Assembly: GCA_018268755.1 (NCBI GenBank)
Contig: JAFDVW010000012.1
Coordinates: 108,991-172,990, forward strand
Origin: Acidobacteriota bacterium
GTDB taxonomy: Bacteria; Acidobacteriota; Terriglobia; Terriglobales; Acidobacteriaceae
DNA: 64,000 bases
Direction: 5' to 3'
Positions 53,569 to 63,020 of the stretch are shown here, piece after piece; position 1 is the first letter of the stretch, and each line of letters starts with the position of its first letter. A model generated the notes under the pieces. That model saw only the letters and a list, made by a program, of their open reading frames with translations, did no database searches and had not been told where the DNA came from. The position numbers were made by a program, and so were the translations under genes.

Positions 53569-54945
53569 ATGACCTCACAAACTCGACAGCTCTTTGGTAC
53601 GGACGGAATTCGCGGCGTCGCGGGTGAATTTCCTTTAACCGCAGAAAGCGTTTATTTGATCGGCCGCGCCCTGGGCCACAATTTGATCCGCACCAACGCC
53701 TCCGCCCGCGTGGTCATCGGACAGGACACCCGCGAGTCCGGCGCCTGGATCGCCGACCAGTTGGCTTACGGATTGCTCTCCTGCCACGTGGCCGTGGATA
53801 GCGCCGGCGTTATTACCACCCCCGGAGTGGCCTACTTGGCGCGCTCGCGCGGCTATTCCGCCGGGGTGGTCATCTCCGCCTCGCACAATCCCTGGACGGA
53901 CAATGGCATCAAAGTTTTTTCCGGCGACGGCTTCAAGCTTCCGGATGACAACGAGCTGGCCATCGAACACGAGATCTTTACCCTGCTGCGCGATCCCCAC
54001 GGGCACCAGACGCATGTGTCCAAGCCGGCCTCCAGCCTTCCGGGCGAATCCGCGTTACGCCATGCTTATATCGAATGGCTGGCGGAAAGTGTAAAGACCG
54101 ATCTGAGCGGATTGCGCGTGCTGGTGGATTGTGCCAACGGCGCAGCCACAGCGGAGGCCCCCGAGCTGTTTCGCGCCTGCAAGGTAAACGCCACGATTCT
54201 GCATGCTTCTCCCAATGGACGCAACATTAATGAGGGCTGCGGAGCGCTCCATCCCGACACCGCCGCCCAGGCGGTGGCCGCCAAGAAGGGTCACTTCGAT
54301 CTGGGCATTACCTTTGATGGGGACGCTGACCGCGCTCTCTTCAGCGATGCCGCCGGCCGCGTAGTGAACGGCGACGCCGTCCTTTTACTGGCAGCCAGAG
54401 ATATGCAGGCGCGCGGGCTGTTGGCCAATGCCACCGTGGTCGCCACCACCATGTCGAACATGGGGCTGGAAGTCGCTCTGAAAAAATCCGGCATCCGCAT
54501 GCTGCGCGCCAATGTTGGCGATAAGTATGTGTTGGAAGAGATGCTAAAGACCGGCGCTACCCTGGGCGGCGAGCAATCGGGCCACATCATCTTCCGCGAC
54601 GGCGATGCCACCACCGGAGACGGCTTGCTCACCGCCTTGCGTGTCATGGAAGTGCTGGCACGCACCCGCAAGCCTCTGGCGGAACTGGTGGGGGACCTGA
54701 AGGTGTTCCCGCAGCGCATCCAGAATGTGCGCGTGCGCGAAAAGCTGCCGTTCGCGCAGGTGCCGGAGATCCAGAAAGCCATCGCCGCGGCGGAAAAGGA
54801 ACTCGACGGCAACGGACGCGTGGTGGTGCGTTACTCCGGGACTGAGCCGCTGGCCCGCGTCATGGTGGAAGCTGAGTCCGAGGAGAAAATGCGGGCGCTG
54901 GTCGATCAGCTCACCCAAGCCATCCAAGCCTCACTCGGCGCATAG
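53569..54945 (+). CDS. glmM: Phosphoglucosamine mutase
   Basis: 458 residues. Active-site phosphoserine Ser105 in ISASHNPWTDNG, metal-binding loop TFDGDADRALF (~245), sugar-binding GEQSGHI, and phosphate-binding YSGTEPLARVM near the end. Converts glucosamine-6-P to glucosamine-1-P for UDP-GlcNAc. 14 nt after cdaR in the same operon; in other bacteria GlmM also binds and inhibits CdaA. Confidence 0.96.
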   Translation: MTSQTRQLFGTDGIRGVAGEFPLTAESVYLIGRALGHNLIRTNASARVVIGQDTRESGAWIADQLAYGLLSCHVAVDSAGVITTPGVAYLARSRGYSAGVVISASHNPWTDNGIKVFSGDGFKLPDDNELAIEHEIFTLLRDPHGHQTHVSKPASSLPGESALRHAYIEWLAESVKTDLSGLRVLVDCANGAATAEAPELFRACKVNATILHASPNGRNINEGCGALHPDTAAQAVAAKKGHFDLGITFDGDADRALFSDAAGRVVNGDAVLLLAARDMQARGLLANATVVATTMSNMGLEVALKKSGIRMLRANVGDKYVLEEMLKTGATLGGEQSGHIIFRDGDATTGDGLLTALRVMEVLARTRKPLAELVGDLKVFPQRIQNVRVREKLPFAQVPEIQKAIAAAEKELDGNGRVVVRYSGTEPLARVMVEAESEEKMRALVDQLTQAIQASLGA

Positions 54946-54970
54946 CTGGTTCTAGGAGTTGTATGGGCAC

Positions 54971-55000
54971 GGTCCCTTCGACTCCGCTCAGGGCGGGCTG
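54971..55000. repeat. Dispersed palindromic repeat, copy 1
   Basis: A 30-base unit holding CCCT-12-AGGG between convergent glmM and polA. The same core recurs at 63113-63142 inside the MITE, differing by one base and one indel. Confidence 0.65.
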
Positions 55001-55067
55001 CCCGTGCGTAGGCGGATTTGCCGTCGAACTCGCAACCTGCTCAGCGCCCCGCCGCAGAAGTCCCGGG

Positions 55068-57860
55068 CTACTCCAGGTCCCGCCAATTCTTCCCGACCCC
55101 GATTTCCGCCACCAGCGGCACCGAAAGCGGGTGGACCTTCTCCATTTTTTCCAGCACCAGGTCCCGCATGGCGTCAACTTCAGATTCCGGCACTTCGAAC
55201 ACCAGCTCGTCGTGCACTTGCAGGGTCATGCGCGACCGCAGGCCCCGCGCCCGGATCTCATCATCAATGCGGATCATGGCGATCTTGATGAGGTCGGAGG
55301 CTGTTCCCTGTAAAGGCGTGTTCACCGCCGTACGTTCGGCAAAGCCCCGCAGGTTGGCGTTCTTGCTGTTGATGTCGGGAATGGGGCGCACCCGCCCGAA
55401 CAGCGTCTTCACATTTTGCGTGCGGCGCGTCTCTTCCAGAGTACGGTCGATGAATTCCTGCACACCCTGATATTTTTCGAAATAGGCCTGAATGAATTGC
55501 TTGGCCTCTCCCGGTTCAATGCCCAGGCTCTGCGAGAGTCCGAAGGCCGAGAGTCCGTACACAATGCCGAAGTTGACCACCTTGGCCTGCCGTCGATGGT
55601 CAGGCGTCACCATGAGTGGCGGCACTCCGAATACCTGCGAAGCGGTCAGGGTGTGGATGTCATCTCCACGACGATAAGCCTCCACGAGCAGCGGGTCCTG
55701 GGAGAAGTGGGCCAGCAGGCGCAGCTCGATCTGCGAGTAATCCGCGGCGAGCAGCACATGCCCCGGCTCCGCGGTGAAGGCGGCGCGAATCTCGCGGCCC
55801 AATTCAGTGCGGATGGGAATATTTTGCAGATTGGGATTGGCCGAGGACAGTCGCCCGGTTGCCGTGCCGGTCTGCCCGAAGGTCGTATGCAAACGCCCGG
55901 TGCCGGCATTCAGCATCGCGGGTAGCGCGTCGACGTAGGTGGACTTCAACTTGGTGAGCTGACGATATTCCAGCACGAGGCGGGGGACCGCGTGGTCTTC
56001 GGCCAGGCCTTCCAGCACATCCACCGCGGTCGAGATCGTTTTGCCCTTGCCGTACTTCACCGGCTTGGGCAAATTCAGCCGGTTAAACAGCACGTCGCCC
56101 AGCTGTTTAGGAGAGCTGATATTGAACTCCACGCCGGCCAGCTCATAAATAGCCTGGGCCTTGCTGCGGATTTCCCCTTCGAGGCGCAGCGACATGGCAG
56201 AGAGCGCGTCGTGGTCAATGCGTACGCCCGCCTGCTCCATGCGGGCCAGCACCGGCACCAGGGGTAGATCGATTTCATCATAGAGCTTCAGCAGCCCGGC
56301 ATTTTCCACATCCTGACGCAGCGCCGCGGCCAGACGGCCGGTGACATCCGCCGCTTCCTCCAGGGTCCCGCTGAGCTTAATGTTGAAGCGCCGCAGGGCC
56401 ACGTCCGCCAGGCGATGCGAGGAATAGGTGGGATCCAGCAAGTAGGAATACAGCATGGGGTCATGCCGCACCCCTTGGGGCTCGACCCCAATTTCCCTAA
56501 GCGCGTGGATTGCCGCCTTGTAGTCGTGCGCGGATTTGGGAATCGCCGCATCCGCCACAATTTCCTGCAGACGGGAACGGGCTTCTTTGGCGCTGGCCGG
56601 GACGCTAAGCGCTGTCCCCGCTGCGGCGGAAATCGCGATGTTGCGCTGCCGCTTTTCCGGCTCGGGTTCGGCCAGCAGCGGCAATAGCCCGGTTTCCGGC
56701 ACGCTCTCTTCCGGTTCCTCCTCTTCACCGTCGGGTTCGGTGGCCTCCACCGCCAGAGCGAGCGGTCCTCCGGCTGGCAACGACTTGAGGGCCGCGTCGA
56801 TGTCCTGCGCCGTCGCCGCTTCGCTATAGTGGGCTTCGGTGATCTCGGCGACCGGCAGAAGCTCCTTGAGCAGCGAGGTAAACTCCAACTCAGTGAACAG
56901 CCCGCGCAGCGCGTCCACGTCCGGCTGCCCGGTTTTCATGATTTCGACGTCGAGCTTCAGGGGAACATCGCAATCGATGGTCACCAGCTGCTTGCTGAGC
57001 AGCACATTTTCCCGATTATTCAGCAGCGACTCGCGGTAAGTCTTCTTCTCCACTTCCGCGGCGCGATCCAGGGCTTGCTCGACCGTGCCAAAGCGCTGGA
57101 TGAGGTCGACCGAGCCTTTGTCCCCAATACCCGGCGCGCCCGGGACGTTATCCACCGAATCTCCGCGCAGCGCCATCACGTCCACCACACGTTCCGGCGG
57201 CACGCCGAGGATTTCCTCGACCTTGGCGGCGTCGCAAACCAAGTTGTCCTTGGGGGGATTCAACACCAGGACATGTTCATTCACCAGCTGCAGCATGTCC
57301 TTGTCGCTGGACACCACGTAGACGCCGTAGCGTTGCGCCGCGGCTTGCTTGGCCAGCGTTCCAATCACATCGTCCGCTTCATACCCGGGATACTCCAGGA
57401 TGGGAATGCGGTATCCCTCGAGGGCCCGCCGGATATAGGGCAGCTGCTGCGCCAGTTCCGCCGGCATCTCGCTGCGGTTGGCCTTGTAGCCGCCGTATTC
57501 CACTTCCTGAAAAGTCTGTGTCTTGATGTCGAACTTGCGGACTTTTTCAAACCCTTCGGCCTGTTTGTCGCGAAAAGTTGGGGCCGCGACATCGAAGACG
57601 GCCGCCAGGTATTCCGGAGCGAAATCTTCGCGCAGCTTCCGCAACATGTTCACGAAAACATACGTTGCCGCGGTCGGCACCCCGGCTTTCGTCGACATGC
57701 CGCGTTGCCGCGCCATGGCATGGTAGGCGCGAAAGATGAACGACATGGCGTCCATTAAAAAGATGCGGCCCTGGCCCGCGCCTGCAGGCACGGGCTTTGT
57801 GGGCTGGGTCGCCGGCTTTTCCGGCGACGGCGCAGCGGCGGATTTTTTTCGGGAAGGCAA
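55068..57860 (-). CDS. polA: DNA polymerase I with a degenerate proofreading domain
   Basis: 930 residues from a TTG (GGGC upstream); the next plausible start is Met36. 5'-nuclease ~32-300 (IFLMDAMSFIFRAYHAM, YEADDVIGTLA, SSDKDMLQL). The 3'-5' exonuclease domain (~365-550) has lost key residues: the motif I Asp-x-Glu is VEATEPD (371-377), and motif II has AHDYKAA for HN-x-K-x-D. The polymerase is intact: motif A DYSQIELR, O-helix RRQAKVVNFGIVYG, motif C VHDELVFEV. Fills gaps and removes Okazaki primers; proofreading probably absent, as in Taq Pol I. A charged linker (EPDGEEEEPEES) lies in the exonuclease part. Confidence 0.95.
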   Translation of the reverse strand: MPSRKKSAAAPSPEKPATQPTKPVPAGAGQGRIFLMDAMSFIFRAYHAMARQRGMSTKAGVPTAATYVFVNMLRKLREDFAPEYLAAVFDVAAPTFRDKQAEGFEKVRKFDIKTQTFQEVEYGGYKANRSEMPAELAQQLPYIRRALEGYRIPILEYPGYEADDVIGTLAKQAAAQRYGVYVVSSDKDMLQLVNEHVLVLNPPKDNLVCDAAKVEEILGVPPERVVDVMALRGDSVDNVPGAPGIGDKGSVDLIQRFGTVEQALDRAAEVEKKTYRESLLNNRENVLLSKQLVTIDCDVPLKLDVEIMKTGQPDVDALRGLFTELEFTSLLKELLPVAEITEAHYSEAATAQDIDAALKSLPAGGPLALAVEATEPDGEEEEPEESVPETGLLPLLAEPEPEKRQRNIAISAAAGTALSVPASAKEARSRLQEIVADAAIPKSAHDYKAAIHALREIGVEPQGVRHDPMLYSYLLDPTYSSHRLADVALRRFNIKLSGTLEEAADVTGRLAAALRQDVENAGLLKLYDEIDLPLVPVLARMEQAGVRIDHDALSAMSLRLEGEIRSKAQAIYELAGVEFNISSPKQLGDVLFNRLNLPKPVKYGKGKTISTAVDVLEGLAEDHAVPRLVLEYRQLTKLKSTYVDALPAMLNAGTGRLHTTFGQTGTATGRLSSANPNLQNIPIRTELGREIRAAFTAEPGHVLLAADYSQIELRLLAHFSQDPLLVEAYRRGDDIHTLTASQVFGVPPLMVTPDHRRQAKVVNFGIVYGLSAFGLSQSLGIEPGEAKQFIQAYFEKYQGVQEFIDRTLEETRRTQNVKTLFGRVRPIPDINSKNANLRGFAERTAVNTPLQGTASDLIKIAMIRIDDEIRARGLRSRMTLQVHDELVFEVPESEVDAMRDLVLEKMEKVHPLSVPLVAEIGVGKNWRDLE

Positions 57861-57901
57861 GCCCTAAGTTTAGCAGCAGGAGACCTTCGGCCGAGGGAAG
57901 G

Positions 57902-58492
57902 TCAAGGCGCAGTGGAACTGGGTTTCACCGGCCGCCCGAACGCCGTGTTGTAGTGCAGCTGAATGACACCGCACGAGCCGTGCTCCGGGGAATACACCAC
58001 GCAGGTATCAAAGGGACGCGAGTAAATGTGCACGCTGACCGCTCGCTGGTTCCATTCCTTGGGATTGACCACGCGGTGCACCGGTTCTTTGGGGTCCACG
58101 GCGCAGGGATGGTCCGTATCCATTTCCACGGTTTCATCCGGGGCCAGCTCGCAAGTGCCGGCCGCGATGTCCTGCGCCAGGGTGCGAAAATTTTCCACCC
58201 GCAGCCGCCCCGTGGGAGTGATCATCCAGCAATTCTGGTCGCGATGGTTATGCACCGAGCTCACCTGGCCAGGCTCCCAGCACAGCGCGATCAGCTCAAA
58301 CAACGGCGTCTTGTCGATCAGGTTGCGGGTGTAATGTTGCCGGTCCCAGCTCAGGTAGGGTCGTAGTGTTTCCGGCATGACTGGATTGTTCTGCAGAAAC
58401 TCCAGGATTTCGCCGGGCTGCTCAAAGGCCTGCTGGGGAAATTTACGCAGGGCCAGCACGAATTCCAGAATTGCAAGGTGTTTGGCACGCAT
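57902..58492 (-). CDS. Cysteine dioxygenase (thiol dioxygenase)
   Basis: 196 residues from the ATG at 58492 with GGTGG upstream; a GTG at 58528 is less likely. Cupin with Fe ligands His81, His83 (VSSVHNHRDQNCW) and His139 (PVHRVVN). Cys88 and Tyr157 (VHIYSRPFDTC) match the cross-linked Cys-Tyr pair of mammalian CDO, and SRPFDTC is nearly the mammalian string. Oxidises cysteine to cysteine sulfinate, or a related thiol. Starts 43 nt after queA on the same strand. Confidence 0.88.
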   Translation of the reverse strand: MRAKHLAILEFVLALRKFPQQAFEQPGEILEFLQNNPVMPETLRPYLSWDRQHYTRNLIDKTPLFELIALCWEPGQVSSVHNHRDQNCWMITPTGRLRVENFRTLAQDIAAGTCELAPDETVEMDTDHPCAVDPKEPVHRVVNPKEWNQRAVSVHIYSRPFDTCVVYSPEHGSCGVIQLHYNTAFGRPVKPSSTAP

Positions 58493-58535
58493 GGTCCACC
58501 GTCCGCCCGGTATGGCTGTCCGGAACACTACCGGA

Positions 58536-59624
58536 TCATTCTACAAACATGCAATCCCCATAAGAATAGAACCGGTATTGCTGTGCCACCGCATGCGCGT
58601 AGGCGCCCAGTACGGTGTCTTTGCCCCCGAAGGCGCAGACCAGCATGAGCAATGTCGATTCCGGCAAATGGAAGTTGGTGAGCATCGCCCCCACCACGCG
58701 GAAGGAAAATCCCGGGTAGATAAACAAGTCGGCCTGGCCGCGCCCGGCCGATACTTGTCCGGTTCCCCGCGCGGCGTATTCCAACGTTCGTACCGTGGTG
58801 GTGCCCACCGCCACCACCCGCCGCCCGGCCGCCCGGGCCCGCGAAATGGCCGCCGCCGCCGCCTCGGGGATGGCATAGGCTTCGCGATGCAGCTTGTGGT
58901 CTTCCACGCTGGTGACGCGTATCGGCTGGAATGTCCCCAGCCCCACGTGCAGGGTGACTTCGGCGGTTTCGATCCCGCGCTGGCGAATTCGCTCCAGAAT
59001 TTCCGGGGTGAAGTGCAGGCCCGCGGTAGGCGCTGCCACCGAGCCGCGCTCCTGCGCATACACCGTCTGATAGCGGCCGCGGTCCTGCGCGTCGTCCTGG
59101 CGCGCAATATAGGGAGGCAGCGGCACGTGCCCAATCTGTTCCACCAGCCCGAAGAAATCGGCCACCGGCGCAAACCGCAGGCGCCTTTCGCCAAATTCGC
59201 CGCGCGCGATGACTTCCGCCTGTAATTCGTCGTGGGCCCCAAAGAACAGCCGTTCCCCCAGGCCGATCTTCTTTCCGGGACGCACCAGGCACTCCCATTC
59301 ATTGGGCTCGGTAGAAATTTGCTGGGTCAGCAACGCTTCCACCCGCCCCCGCAGAAAATCGCGTGCCGCCGGGTTGGACGGGCTCAGCGGCTGTGCCTTG
59401 TGACCGCTGCGCCGGCCCAGCAGGCGGGCCGGAAAGACCCGCGTATTGTTGAATACCAATAAATCATCGGCGCGCAACAAATCCGGGAACTCACGGAAAT
59501 AACGGTCCGCCAAGGCCCCACTTCCTTGTTTGACCTGAAGCAGGCGGGAGCTGGAACGCTCGGCCAGCGGTTCCTGCGCAATGAGTTCTTCGGGAAGAAA
59601 ATATTGGAAGTCGGAAACCAGCAC
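58536..59624 (-). CDS. queA: S-adenosylmethionine:tRNA ribosyltransferase-isomerase
   Basis: 362 residues from a GTG. Family start [31 protein letters not shown], and [13 protein letters not shown] plus [13 protein letters not shown] near the end. Adds the epoxycyclopentandiol precursor ring to preQ1 in tRNA on the way to queuosine. Other que genes are not in the window. Confidence 0.96.
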   Translation of the reverse strand: MLVSDFQYFLPEELIAQEPLAERSSSRLLQVKQGSGALADRYFREFPDLLRADDLLVFNNTRVFPARLLGRRSGHKAQPLSPSNPAARDFLRGRVEALLTQQISTEPNEWECLVRPGKKIGLGERLFFGAHDELQAEVIARGEFGERRLRFAPVADFFGLVEQIGHVPLPPYIARQDDAQDRGRYQTVYAQERGSVAAPTAGLHFTPEILERIRQRGIETAEVTLHVGLGTFQPIRVTSVEDHKLHREAYAIPEAAAAAISRARAAGRRVVAVGTTTVRTLEYAARGTGQVSAGRGQADLFIYPGFSFRVVGAMLTNFHLPESTLLMLVCAFGGKDTVLGAYAHAVAQQYRFYSYGDCMFVE

Positions 59625-59632
59625 GCTGTCCG

Positions 59633-59638
59633 ATTATA
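59633..59638 (-). promoter_or_regulatory. queA -10 box
   Basis: Perfect TATAAT on the minus strand, 8 nt before the GTG; the mRNA would be leaderless or carry 1-2 nt. No Shine-Dalgarno is seen. Confidence 0.45.
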
Positions 59639-59755
59639 GAATCCTGCCCGCCAAAAGCCGGTAAATTCAGCAACATTTCTGATTGTCTCGGACCCGCTCC
59701 TGCGATACCATGGCCAGACTGACTCGGGCTGTTACCCTGTGCCGTCCTGTGTGCC

Positions 59756-60544
59756 ATGACAAGCGAACGTCAATCCCGCCGCGACATCGTGCATTTCGGC
59801 AAACTGCTTTACGAGCGGGGCTATGTCGCCGCTACCGATGGCAATCTCTCCGTGCGCCTGGACGAGAACCGCATTCTGGCCACTCCCACCGCGATGTCGA
59901 AGGGCGCAATGAAACCTTCCGACCTGGTGATTGTGGATATGGAAGGCCGGCGTTTGTCAGGGAAAAGAAACGTATCCAGCGAGATCGGTATGCATCTGCT
60001 GATCTATCGCCTGCGCCCCGATATTCAGGGCATCGTGCATGCCCATCCTCCCACCGCCACTGGCTTTGCCGCTTCCGGCATGGCGTTGAATCAGCCCCTG
60101 GTATGTGAAGTTGTGATTGGCCTGGGTTCGATTCCGCTGGCCAAGTATGGCACGCCGGGAACGCCGGAACTGGCCGAAGGCCTGAAACCCTACGTTCCGG
60201 ACTATGACGCCATTCTCATGTCGAACCACGGCGTGGTTTCCTACGGGGACACGCTGGAAGGCGCTTACATGAAGATGGAAACCGTCGAACACTTTGCCCA
60301 CATCGCTCTGGTCGCGCACCTTCTGGGTCGCCAGCAGCCCCTGCAGGGGCGGGAACTCGAGAAGTTGATGCTGGTGCGCAGCAAGTATCAGGGATATCGT
60401 TCGGCGGCGCCCTTGCCGCTGGCGGTCTCCTGCAATTTTGAGGGCGAGAACGAAGGCGACAATAATGTCGACCGTCCCCGCCCCTCGTCCATCACCGAGT
60501 CTCCCAGCAGCAACCGCCGCGTCACCACTCTGCGGCAGCGTTAG
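59756..60544 (+). CDS. Class II aldolase / adducin-family protein
   Basis: 262 residues. Zinc site His95 and His97 (VHAHPPT) and a third His in MSNHGVV; catalytic-type Glu76 (SSEIGMH). GNLSVR and PTAMSKGAM bind the substrate phosphate in this family. Related to fuculose-1-phosphate aldolase and ribulose-phosphate epimerases; the precise sugar is unknown. A ~45-residue polar tail follows the fold. Stop codon directly abuts that of the convergent btuB-like gene. Confidence 0.85.
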   Translation: MTSERQSRRDIVHFGKLLYERGYVAATDGNLSVRLDENRILATPTAMSKGAMKPSDLVIVDMEGRRLSGKRNVSSEIGMHLLIYRLRPDIQGIVHAHPPTATGFAASGMALNQPLVCEVVIGLGSIPLAKYGTPGTPELAEGLKPYVPDYDAILMSNHGVVSYGDTLEGAYMKMETVEHFAHIALVAHLLGRQQPLQGRELEKLMLVRSKYQGYRSAAPLPLAVSCNFEGENEGDNNVDRPRPSSITESPSSNRRVTTLRQR

Positions 60545-62728
60545 TTATTCTCCCCCGATGCGGAAGCGCAACCCCGCCCGCACGTTGATTCCCAGCGCCG
60601 GATACCCCACCACTTCTTCGTAGGAATGGTTCAGCGCATTTTGCAGGCTGAGGTAGGCGGTGATCCGCTTATTCACGGCATACCATCCGCCCAGGTCGAC
60701 GCGGGCATACCCGGCGGCGTGGTTGATGTCGAAGCCGAGAAAGTCCGAGTCCGGCCGCGGTCCCACGAAACTGCCGCCCACATTGGCTCCCCAGCGGCTG
60801 CCCAGGTAATTCAGCAGCAGGCTTCCCGAATGCTTGGGACGCCGCAACAGCGGGCTTCCCGGCAGATGAAGATCATCGAAGGCATAAGGCTGTTCCAGAA
60901 TTTGCGTCGAGGTGTAGTTGTATCCGGCGTCGAGTGACCAATGCGCGGTCATGCGGCCGCGCAGTTCAATCTCCGCCCCATGGGCCATCGCTTTGTCGAT
61001 GTTCTGGTACTGCCCTTCAAAGGTGTTGAAATCCAGAATGGCAAAATCAATCTGATTGCGGAACAGATTGTTGTAGTAAGTCGCGTTCAGTGAATACTTG
61101 TTGCCCCAAAAGCTTTGCTGGAAGCCGGCTTCAAACGAACGGTTTTCTTCCGCTTTTAAATTGGGGTTGGGCACAATCCCGGTACCCGGGCCGCCCGCGA
61201 AAGCCTCTTCAAAGCGGGCCTCTTTGATGCCGGTCGCGTAGGAAAAGCGCAGGCGGGTGCCGGAAAGAATTTCCCCGCCCCTCAACACCTGCAGGCTGGC
61301 CGCTACCCGGGGCACGCCGCGATTGCCAAAGCTTTCGTTGTGCACGAAACGCGCTCCCGCCACCACGGAAAGACGTTTCAGGACCAGGGCTTCCTGTCCG
61401 TAGACCGCATGGTTCAAGCGCAGGCCATGGGTCAGGGGAGGAAACGTTGGATCGCCGAAGAATCCGTTCTCATCCTCGAACTGATATCCCACCGTGGCTT
61501 GTGCCCAACTACGCTGCACATAGTCGCCCTGATACTCGAATCCGGTGCGATTAAGGTCCGCAGAAGTGTGAAACGCGTAATCGAAGATGCGGTCGGGATT
61601 GTCGCCATTGACATTGCTGCGCCGATGGTTGTAAGCGAAGCCGGTAAAGCGGTGCTCCCATCCCGCAGGCCCGGCAATCGTCAATTGCGCGCTGCCCAGC
61701 AGGTTGTTTTGCCGTTGCCACTGATTGTCGTCCGGCGGTTGCAGCTCGGCGCCGTTGAACTTCCACTCGCCCTGCACACCGCTGTAGGAATTGGAATGAC
61801 GCACGCGCAGGCGCAAAGCCGCCCAGCGCGATAGGGCGATGCCAATATTGCCACCCTGCAGAGAATTGGAATAATTGTCGTTGATGCCTTCGCCTGCGGT
61901 GTTGAACTGGTCGCCGAATACGTTGTAGTCAAAGGGGCCACGAGCGCCGGCCAACGAAAGATATCCGTGCGCGGTGCCCAGGTTGCCCCCGTCCGCGCCC
62001 AAACGCAGCTCCGGAACCTGGGTGCTGCCGGTGCGCGACCAGGTTTGCACCACACTGCTCATGGCTTCCGATCCATACAAGGTGCTTTGCGCCCCGCGCA
62101 GAAACTCCACGCGGTCCATCTCCACCATGGGGACAACGCCGAAATCAAAGGTGCCGCCCGGCTCGTTGACCGCTACATCGTCCACAATCACTTTGTTGTA
62201 GCGAGACTCGCCCCCGCGCACGAACAACGAAGAAATGCCGCCGCGCTGCCCCGCGGTGTTGACCACTGCGCCGGGCAAAAACCGCAGAGCGTCGCCGGCG
62301 GAAATGGGCATCATGGTCTCCAGTTGTTCCGCGCTCAACGAGGAAACATCCGCGCCGGCATGTTCCAGGGTGACCGGTGTGCGGGTCGCGCTTACCACTA
62401 CGCTTTCGGTGGCGGGCGCAAGGTGCAAGGTCACGTTAGTGATTTGCGAGGAGGGAGAGACGGCGATGGTCTGCACGCCGAATCCCGGCGCCAGCACGCG
62501 AACAGAATAGCTCGCGCCCTCCACGGCAAAAGTTGTCATGCCGTCGCCGAGCGTGGTTTGTACCGCCTGGACGGCATTGCTGCCGGCCGGCGAAAGCTCC
62601 ACCCGCGCGCCGGAGATGGCTGCCAACTGCTGGTCCATGACCTTGAGCCGGATGGTCCCGGCCAGGGCGGTTCCGCACAAAAGCAGAAGGGAAAAATACA
62701 GAACAACAGAGACACGAAACGAATGCAT
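60545..62728 (-). CDS. btuB: BtuB-like TonB-dependent receptor (cobalamin uptake)
   Basis: 727 residues from the ATG at 62728 with AGAGGA upstream; longer frames run through the riboswitch. Signal peptide ~1-23 (MHSFRVSVVLYFSLLLLCGTALA), a short CarboxypepD-like domain to ~95, plug ~110-225 (LEHAGADVSSLSAEQLETMM, then VRGGESRYNKVIVDDV), then a barrel ending GLRFRIGGE. Ligand inferred as vitamin B12 or a relative from the cobalamin riboswitch just upstream. Confidence 0.85.
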   Translation of the reverse strand: MHSFRVSVVLYFSLLLLCGTALAGTIRLKVMDQQLAAISGARVELSPAGSNAVQAVQTTLGDGMTTFAVEGASYSVRVLAPGFGVQTIAVSPSSQITNVTLHLAPATESVVVSATRTPVTLEHAGADVSSLSAEQLETMMPISAGDALRFLPGAVVNTAGQRGGISSLFVRGGESRYNKVIVDDVAVNEPGGTFDFGVVPMVEMDRVEFLRGAQSTLYGSEAMSSVVQTWSRTGSTQVPELRLGADGGNLGTAHGYLSLAGARGPFDYNVFGDQFNTAGEGINDNYSNSLQGGNIGIALSRWAALRLRVRHSNSYSGVQGEWKFNGAELQPPDDNQWQRQNNLLGSAQLTIAGPAGWEHRFTGFAYNHRRSNVNGDNPDRIFDYAFHTSADLNRTGFEYQGDYVQRSWAQATVGYQFEDENGFFGDPTFPPLTHGLRLNHAVYGQEALVLKRLSVVAGARFVHNESFGNRGVPRVAASLQVLRGGEILSGTRLRFSYATGIKEARFEEAFAGGPGTGIVPNPNLKAEENRSFEAGFQQSFWGNKYSLNATYYNNLFRNQIDFAILDFNTFEGQYQNIDKAMAHGAEIELRGRMTAHWSLDAGYNYTSTQILEQPYAFDDLHLPGSPLLRRPKHSGSLLLNYLGSRWGANVGGSFVGPRPDSDFLGFDINHAAGYARVDLGGWYAVNKRITAYLSLQNALNHSYEEVVGYPALGINVRAGLRFRIGGE

Positions 62729-62771
62729 GCGATTCCTCTTTTCACGCGAAAAAGGTTGTCGTCGACGGTTC

Positions 62772-62936
62772 GCGCCGGTCTCCTGGCTTACGAGTAAGAA
62801 AAGTTTCCTTTTCGCTTCTGCGGCCGGCCTTCCCAGGTTTCCCCAGTGACCGGCTGCCATGTCCTCGCTTACAGTTGCGCGGCAGCGCGGGATTTGCACC
62901 CGCTTCCCAGCTCCTCATCACGGTGATGAGGGCGCG
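62772..62936 (-). promoter_or_regulatory. Cobalamin riboswitch (AdoCbl type)
   Basis: The minus strand carries the B12 box AAGCCAGGAGACCGG (complement of ~62775-62789), the core GCTGCC-CGCAACTGTAAGCGA and GTGCAAATCCCGC of the P4-P6 part, a GGGAAGGC segment, and an outer stem TCATCAC-CGTGATGA. These match the cobalamin riboswitch in order and spacing. It lies 44 bases upstream of the btuB-like start and would shut off translation or transcription when B12 is plentiful. Confidence 0.92.
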
Positions 62937-63020
62937 CGATCCACAAATTGTGAAAGAACAAAAAGCTGAGAGAAGACTTTATGGCTTGCAAGCTGTGAAA
63001 GTCAACGCAGCAGAGTCAAA

